From Primulina eburnea (lineage: Eukaryota; Streptophyta; Magnoliopsida; Lamiales; Gesneriaceae), in the NCBI RefSeq assembly GCF_022965805.1, contig NC_133117.1:15275479-15339478 (forward strand): DNA of 64,000 nt, written 5' to 3'. Made by a program: the position numbers and the translations under genes. Below the pieces are notes generated by a model. That model was not told the DNA's origin. It searched no databases and saw only the letters and a program-made list of their open reading frames with translations. Positions 58,132 to 64,000 of the stretch are shown here, piece by piece (the first letter of the stretch is position 1; every line of letters starts with the position of its first letter).

Positions 58132-59009
58132 GTGCGATTTTTTATGCGAGAAAATCCATGTGTGATGTGTAGAAGTTTGAGCAATAATGTTTAAATCACT
58201 TTTGAAATCATTTTTGGGATCTCAAATCACGTTTTTGCTGTCAATTTCAAAACTGTGATTTTTCGGTCGTGAATCTGATATACCTTTCAACACAAAAATT
58301 GTAGAACTTTTGATACCTTTGATTTGACAGTAAACTCGAAATATTTGAATAAAAATTGAGTGAGTTATGAAGTTTTTCGTAGGACTTCTCAAACTGCGTT
58401 TTCCGAAAGTATGATATTGACGCGTTCTTGAAGTTTTATGTTTGCAGGCTTCATTGGGGATTGAAGAGTGATCGCTGCTGCGTATAGGTATATTTTTAAT
58501 GATTTTTGAATGGTCATTGACGTTTTGCTTCATGTCGTTAGGCACTTGGGAGAGCGAGTATTCGTGAAAACTATTTTGGATGTTAAAATTTGAGTTTATG
58601 AGTTTTATTTCATTGCGTGTGGTGCGTCGTTTCTTTGGGAACGTTTGGGACTTTTTATGGAGTCGAGTCAATGTCATAGTGTCCTAGAATGAGTCTCGAT
58701 GGATTGGTTCACGAATCGTATATTTTTTTGGTTAAGAGTATTAAGAGGCAAATCTCGAGTTCAGTACACTCGGCGCCCGAGCGCCACTCATTCTATCCAA
58801 GAGTAGGGCTTCAGAAAGCTCGGCGCCTGAGCGGTAACATTTTACCGCCCGAGCGCCACCCTCACTGTCGAGCATTTAAATTTTTTTTTTAGCTCGGCGC
58901 CCGAGCACTAATTTCTTACCGCCCGAGCGCCACTCCTTCTGTCCGAATATTTGGTTTCCACTTCTTTTCAAATTCAAATAGTGAGTTCATGTCTTTTATG
59001 GTTGGGAAA
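58132..59009 (+). repeat. Right arm of the long inverted repeat (B LTR, plus strand)
   Basis: B LTR sequence in plus orientation, from the equivalent of about 7100 in the B1 LTR, running through TGATGTGTAGAAGTTTGAGC, GCTTCATTGGGGATT and the GCCCGAGCGCC array to GGTTGGGAAA. It has neither LTR end. The A4 LTR begins at 59010. With 56893-57788 it can form a hairpin with a loop of about 345 bp. Confidence 0.85.
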
Positions 59010-59310
59010 TGTAATGCCCAAGATTTTGTATCATGTTAATCTGAGATTATTGATTATTAGTGGACACGATTATAACCCGGACCATTTTGAGATTAATTTG
59101 AGAAGACTAAATTGTTGGGCGAAGATGGCGCGCCCGGGCGGAAGTTTTTAACCGCCCGAGCGCGAGTGCCTAGTGGAAGAGGGCCGAGAGTTACTCGCCC
59201 GGGCGGAAGTTTGTGCTCGCCCGAGCGAGACTGAATATGCGAAATCCATCCGTTAGATTTTAAATTCGACTTCGGTACTGAGTTCCTAGCAACGTAGGCT
59301 ACAACTGGAC

Positions 59311-59681
59311 GTAAGTTTTGCTACGTTTTGACATGCTTTGATATTTTGCTGTTGTCAGAATTGAATGGAATTCATATATGATGTTCTTGATATGTTAGAC
59401 ATCGTAGAATCGAAGTCAGATTGAGAAACGGACTGATTATGGAATTGTTATGAATTTTTAGGGTATATTGAGTTATACCGGATAGAGTTGAATTTTGATT
59501 GGATTACAGATTATACTGGATATGGGTTATGGATTGTAACTATTATCTGGTGAAATGGTATTGATGGGAATATGGAGATTGTACCGTTATGCCGTTGATT
59601 TTGAATTAAATCAAGATTTATCAGATTGTTATTGATTCGAGTGGTATATTGACATAAGATTATTGATATTGTCATTACCAG
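59311..59681 (+). other. Leader intron of A4 LTR
   Basis: CTGGAC then GTAAGTTTTG, and 371 nt later CATTACCAG then ACAGACTGTG. The solo LTR at 3185-4874 has CTGGAC joined to ACAGACTGTG. The downstream block stays similar for hundreds of bases, so the absent segment is exactly this interval. Confidence 0.7.
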
Positions 59682-60006
59682 ACAGACTGTGAATTCAAGA
59701 CTTCGACTGAGCAGGAAACCGAGACTGCAACGAAAGGTATAAGTCAATGTGGTATTGGGAGATGGACTTGAGTCGGTTTAGACTTGGGTTTCCCTAAATC
59801 ACATACTTTATTTTATTGCATGGATATTTGCATTGATTTGATTAATATACTTGTTCTCTTGATATTAGACAACAGGTATTGGTTGAATTGTCTTGTGACA
59901 CACCGTGCCGGATAGTGGTGGTATCGCCATGGCACATTGCACAATGTCACAAGATAGGATGCTAGCGATAGAGCTACAGTCCTTGACGGTTAGGTCAATA
60001 CACTGG

Positions 60007-60200
60007 ATGTATGGTTATATCGAGTAATGGAATCCATTACGGAATTCGATATAGGAACACCATATTTGGTTATATCGAGTAAAGGGGTTGGGATTCTTCT
60101 ATTACGGAATTCGATATAGGAATACCGGGGCACTGGTTATATCGAGTAATAGAGATTATGATTCCATCCTTTACGGAATTCGATATAGGAATACCACATC
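60007..60200 (+). repeat. Three tandem TATATCGA...TTCGATATA hairpin units
   Basis: Each unit has GGTTATATCGAGTAA then TTACGGAATTCGATATAGGAA, with TATATCGA and TCGATATA pairing. Two are of about 65 bp and one is shorter. The solo LTR at 4211-4344 has two units. Confidence 0.78.
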
Positions 60201-60381
60201 TGGAAACCGGGATCCCTAGACTAGGATTGAGTCTAGTCTGAATTGTAGATCTACGAGTATTGTCGACAGCATGATATTGATTATGTTTCAGATTTGTTAC
60301 ATATTCTGTTACCTGATTACATGCTTTATATTTGTTTATATGATTGCATGTTTCGTTGATTTATACTGGGATTTATTCTCA

Positions 60382-60429
60382 CCGGAGTTATCCGGCTGTT
60401 GTCTTGTCTGTATGTGTACTTGACAACAG
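60382..60429 (+). other. Conserved stem-loop in A4 LTR
   Basis: CCGGA-GTTA-TCCGG then CTGTTGTC...GACAACAG, identical in stem to 4531-4578. It lies about 285 bp upstream of the primer site. Confidence 0.8.
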
Positions 60430-60713
60430 GTGGGACAGGTCCAGGGTCGAGGAGATGAAGAGCTAGATCGTGATTAGAGTGGTGGCACCGGACTTGTACT
60501 AGTTGTAGGGTTAAACACTTGACTTTAGTTTTAAGCCCTAGCTTGAATAAATGTTGAAATACAGGATTTGTATTTTATATACTGATATGTATATATGTTG
60601 TATGTCACTACGTTCCGCATTTTAAAAAAAAAAATTTAGACCCTGTTTTTAATTGATTAATTAGTCCCATTTATGATTAAGAACTTGATTAGCGTCCGGG
60701 TCTCCACAACAGG

Positions 60714-60725
60714 TGGTATCAGAGC
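60714..60725 (+). promoter_or_regulatory. Primer-binding site of A4
   Basis: TGGTATCAGAGC, five bases after the LTR, perfect initiator Met-tRNA complement. Confidence 0.9.
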
Positions 60726-60969
60726 GATAGATCCTTGAGATTGAGATAGGAGCTAGTGAGCGGGGTAGATTGAGATTTTCTTTCCTTGCTTTTGATTGCT
60801 AGCATGATTTACTGCTTTATAATGCATGTTTATCTATTTATCTGATTTGATTTGAAAACATGTGTTATTGAGATTGAATCAGAACCGATTCTGGATCAGC
60901 AGTAAGATGATCCGAGGAGGCTTAAAACAGGATTATTGTTGGAATTGCTAACCCTTTTGGTTATCAGAT

Positions 60970-62480
60970 ATGCCTCCGAGGAGAATGCCAGAACAGGGGA
61001 GTACCTCGAATCCTCCCATGGATGTGACACCTACAGCAATGGAGAAATTGCTGAAAAGGTTTCAGTCATTTCATCCACCGACTTTGAAATGAACGGAGAA
61101 CTCCGTGGAATGTGAAAGTTGGTTGGACGACATTGAATCACTGTTTGAATCTTTAGAGTATACTGAGGAAAAGAGGGTGAAACTGATAATACACCAGTTG
61201 CATGACGTTGCTAAACACTGGTGGATCACGACTAGAAGGGCATTGGAACAGAGAGGTACGGCCATTACCTGGAATGTGTTTAAGACTGAATTCTATCTAC
61301 GGTTCTTTCCAGTTTCTTATAGGAAGGACAAGGGAGCCGAGTTTGCAAACCTGAAACAAGGCCAGTTGAACATTGAGGATTATGTGGCTAAGTTTTCGAC
61401 ATTGCTCCGGTTTGCTCCCCACGTAGCTGAACATGATGAGGCCGTAACAGATCAGTTCATAAATGGCCTAAATCCTGAGATTTTTACGCTGGTAAATACT
61501 GGGAGGCCCAACAACTTCACCGATGCCCTGAACAGAGCCAAGGGAGCCGAGGCAGGCTTGATGAGGCAGAAAGAAGCTTCGTTTGTGCTTCCAGCACCGG
61601 GACAGCAACCACCTCCTAGATTTGAAGGTGGCAGCAGCGGTAGCGGAAAGAAGGATTTCTTGAAGGCTAGAGGGAAGCAATTCAAGAAATCAGGGACTAC
61701 CTCGTCCAGTTCGAGTGGCTCTAGACAGACCGGTCAGAGCCAGAGCTATGCAGGACCGTACTGTGGTACTTGTGGAGGGAGGCATTCCATAGATCAGTGC
61801 CGAGGAATAGTTGGCAGCTGTCGTATCTGTAGACAGCAGGGACACTTTGCCCGGGTGTGTCCACAGCGAGGGGCCCAGGGATCACAGGCAGCTGAGTCAT
61901 CGGGATCAGTGGCTCAGGCAGGTAGACGACCATCTGCCGTTCATACTTTTCAGCCAGTACCGTCTACTCTGTCACAGCAGAGGCCAGGAGGGGGCCAGAC
62001 CGCGAGCCAGCCTCCTAGACAGCAGGCCCGATTGTTTGCTTTGACTGAGGAGCAAGCTCAGGATGCACCTGATGATGTAGTTGCAGGTAACTGTTTTATT
62101 TTTGGTTATCCTGCATATGTATTGATTGATACTGGTGCATCGCATACTTTTATTTCTGAGAGGTTTGCATTGAGTCGTGCATTACCAATTGAGTCATTGT
62201 CTGGAGTAGTGTCTGTGTCTTCCCCGTTAGGAACAGGTTTGATGTCAGTGAAATCTGTGAAACCTTGTATACTGCAGTACGATGGACATACGATTGAGCT
62301 AGACTGTATTGTGCTTGGTTTATCTGATTTTGATTGCATTATCGGTATCGATATGTTGGCCAAGTACCGAGCTACAGTCGATTGTTTCCACAAGATTGTT
62401 CGATTCAGACCTGAGATGGCAGAGGAGTGGAAATTTTATGGTAAGGGTTCTCGTGCTAGAATTCCTTTGATATCTGCAAT
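60970..62480 (+). pseudogene. A4 gag and protease
   Basis: Start MPPRRMPEQGSTS follows TTATCAG. One frame runs from 60970 to 62721 except for a TGA at 61090 (Gly to stop, LK*TE). The gag capsid-like domain is complete (CESWLDDIESLFESLEY, WNVFKTEFYLRFFPVSYRKDK, NGLNPEIFTLVNTGRPNNF). A Ser/Gly/Lys-rich linker precedes the knuckles CGTCGGRHSIDQC (about 61770-61800) and CRICRQQGHFARVC (about 61816-61860). Protease has YVLIDTGASHTFIS near 62120 with the catalytic motif intact, and DCIIGIDMLAKYRA downstream. This is the best preserved gag-protease in the window. It should assemble particles in related active copies. Confidence 0.93.
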
Positions 62481-64000
62481 GAATATGATTGAGCATGCTA
62501 ATCATCTGAGGACTGTATTGAGAATTCTGAGGGCAGAGAAACTGTATGCTAAATTGTCGAAATGCGAGTTTTGGCTGAAACAGGTTGTGTTTTTGGGTCA
62601 CATTATATCGGGAGACGGTATATCAGTTGATCCTAGTAAGGTTGAAGCCGTGATGAGTTGGCCGAGACCTATATCTGTACCAGAAATTCGCAGTTTTATG
62701 GGTTTGGCAGGATATTATCGCTGATTTATTCAAGATTTCTCGAGTATTGCCAAACCGATTACACAGTTGACTCAGAATAATGCTCCGTTTAATTGGTCTG
62801 AGGAATGTGAGACCAGTTTTCTTGAGTTAAAGAAGAGATTGACCAGTGCGCCTGTGTTGACGATTCCTTCAGGTCCTGGTGGATTTGTTGTTTATTGTGA
62901 TGCATCTCACCGAGGATTGGGTTGTGTTTTGATGCAGCGGGGGCATGTGATTGCTTATGCCTCAAGACAGCTGAAACCCCATGAAACTCGTTATCCAATT
63001 CATGATCTTGAATTGGCAGCCATAGTCTTTGCATTGAAGATATGGCGGCATTATCTGTACGGTGAAAAATTTGAGATATATTCTGATCACAAAAGCTTGA
63101 AATATCTATTTTCGCAATCAGAGCTGAATATGAGACATCGGAGATGGCTGGATTTACTGAAAGACTTTGATTGTGAGATTAAATACTATCCAGGAAAGTG
63201 CAATGCAGCAGCAGATGCGCTGAGTCGAAAGGTATGTGCACTATCCTTATCGATGATTGGTGTATCGAATTTGATTGAAAACTGCTGTTTGTCTGGATTA
63301 ATATTTGAGACAGATCGTCAGCCTCTGAGATTGTGTGCTATTCGAGCCGAACCAGAGCTTCTTTTGAAAATTAAAACAGCTCAGAAAGTTGATCAGAATG
63401 TATAGAATTCGATTGCGATGGTTAGAACTGGACATCAATCGGAATATCAGGTTCGTGACAATGTCTTGTATGTGAATAATCGTATTGTTGTGCCAAATGT
63501 TTCAGAATTGAAACAGCGGATACTGACAGAAGCACACAACAGTCGTTTTAGCATTCATCCTGGTGGTAGGAAAATGTACAATGATTTAAAGACACAGTAT
63601 TGGTGGAAACAAATGAAATCTGATGTGACTGAATTTATAGCCAAGTGTCTGAATTGCCAACAGGTGAAGGCTGAAAGAAAGAAACCAGGAGGATTGTTAC
63701 AGAGTTTGTCCATTCCTGAATGGAAATGGGATCACATTTCCATGGATTTTGTAACACAGTTGCCGAGATCCTCCCGAGGTTGTGATGCGATTTGGGTCGT
63801 GATTGATCGACTGACCAAATCTGCATGTTTTATTCCATACAAGATGACGTATAGATATGATCAGATGGCCGATATCTATGTCCGAGAAGTGATTAGATTG
63901 CACGGAGTGCCGAAGTCGATTGTTTCAGATCGTGATCCTCGGTTTACTTCGCACTTTTGGCAGAGTTTGCAGCAAGCTCTAGGTACGAAGTTACATCTGA
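62481..64000 (+). pseudogene. A4 pol lacking the RT catalytic core
   Basis: At GAATATGA (62481-62488) the protease-RT linker (LISAMNM) is joined directly to the RT thumb side ([18 protein letters not shown]), so the fingers, palm and FIDD motif are gone while the frame is kept. Thumb (MGLAGYYR), RNase H ([40 protein letters not shown]) and integrase follow. Integrase has [32 protein letters not shown] and SDRDPRFTS, and runs off the window before the catalytic Glu. Stops are only at 62722 (TGA for Arg) and 63403 (TAG for Gln). The copy cannot make its own cDNA. Confidence 0.93.

Larger units (their letters stand above)
55843..58136 (-). repeat. 5' LTR of B2, truncated
   Basis: Minus-strand B LTR matching the B1 LTR in reverse: the GAGTCTAAAGACTCA region near 56145 against 9914, the GTTTCAAAAGTGATC region near 57715 against 7162, and the leader at 57800-58130 against 6790-7060. 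A GCTCGGGCGG/CCGCCCGGGC array lies at 56972-57162. The LTR start (TGTAGAGCCC, about 430 bp) is missing; at 58132-58136 the sequence turns back on itself. Confidence 0.87.
59010..60708 (+). repeat. 5' LTR of A4
   Basis: 1699 bp, TGTAATGCCC to GGTCTCCACA. It has GGCGCGCCCGGGCGG/CCGCCCGAGCGCG units at 59126-59232, a leader intron at 59311-59681, a shared block with the solo LTR at 3815 onward, three hairpin units at 60007-60200, and the stem-loop at 60382-60429. The 3' LTR is beyond the window. The preceding GGAAA is the candidate target duplication. Confidence 0.93.

Noticed and set aside
61452..61685. Minus-strand frames opposite A4 gag
   Set aside because: Shadows of the gag frame on the other strand; the plus-strand frame has the conserved domains.

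Overview
The window is flowering-plant repetitive DNA, most likely from a eudicot. I found no host protein gene, tRNA, rRNA or CRISPR array. Almost all of it is nested LTR retrotransposons. Most are Ty3/gypsy chromoviruses of the Tekay/Del kind: gag with CCHC knuckles, then protease, RT, RNase H, integrase and a C-terminal chromodomain-like tail, primed by initiator Met-tRNA (binding site TGGTATCAGAGC). Gag wording resembles elements I associate with Lamiales, but I cannot prove the species. Every coding region is broken by stops, frameshifts or deletions. I name the families A (LTR TGTAATGCCC...GGTCCCCACA), B (LTR TGTAGAGCCC or TGTAGTGCCC...), C (non-autonomous), D (LTR TGTAATTGCC...), E and F (single insertions), plus a SIRE-like Copia derivative.

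Layout. 1-1892: A pol fragment (A1). 1893-2071: reversed A-type LTR scrap. 2072-10254: 3' part of a B element (B1) with its 3' LTR, interrupted by two solo LTRs (3185-4874 and 8099-9360). 10255-16065: C element on the minus strand, with a DNA-transposon remnant inside. 16066-28721: D element, carrying a minus-strand solo A-type LTR (21874-23915), an F insertion (24740-26866), and a 3' LTR whose end looks inverted. 28722-58136: B element B2 on the minus strand. Its 3' LTR holds a solo LTR (29322-30859). Its leader holds A2 (35570-55771), which holds A3 (41887-49689) in pol and the SIRE-like element (50427-54300) in its 3' LTR. 58132-59009: inverted copy of part of the B2 LTR, giving a long hairpin. 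59010-64000: element A4, running off the right edge.

Most insertions carry visible 5-bp target duplications, so relative order can be read: B2 before A2, and A2 before both A3 and the SIRE-like element; D entered the C LTR.

The most unusual signals are in the LTRs. (1) A-type LTRs share a GT-AG intron of about 370 nt soon after the TATA region, and one solo LTR (3185-4874) lacks it exactly, as if copied from spliced RNA. (2) Most A/F LTRs keep a stem-loop with a compensatory C-G to U-A change. (3) Different LTR families carry different GC-rich palindromic arrays, several of them just upstream of a TATA box. (4) 56893-59009 is a long inverted repeat that could make double-stranded RNA. (5) A3 has very similar LTRs but lacks RT and RNase H, and A4 lost its RT catalytic core through a microhomology deletion.
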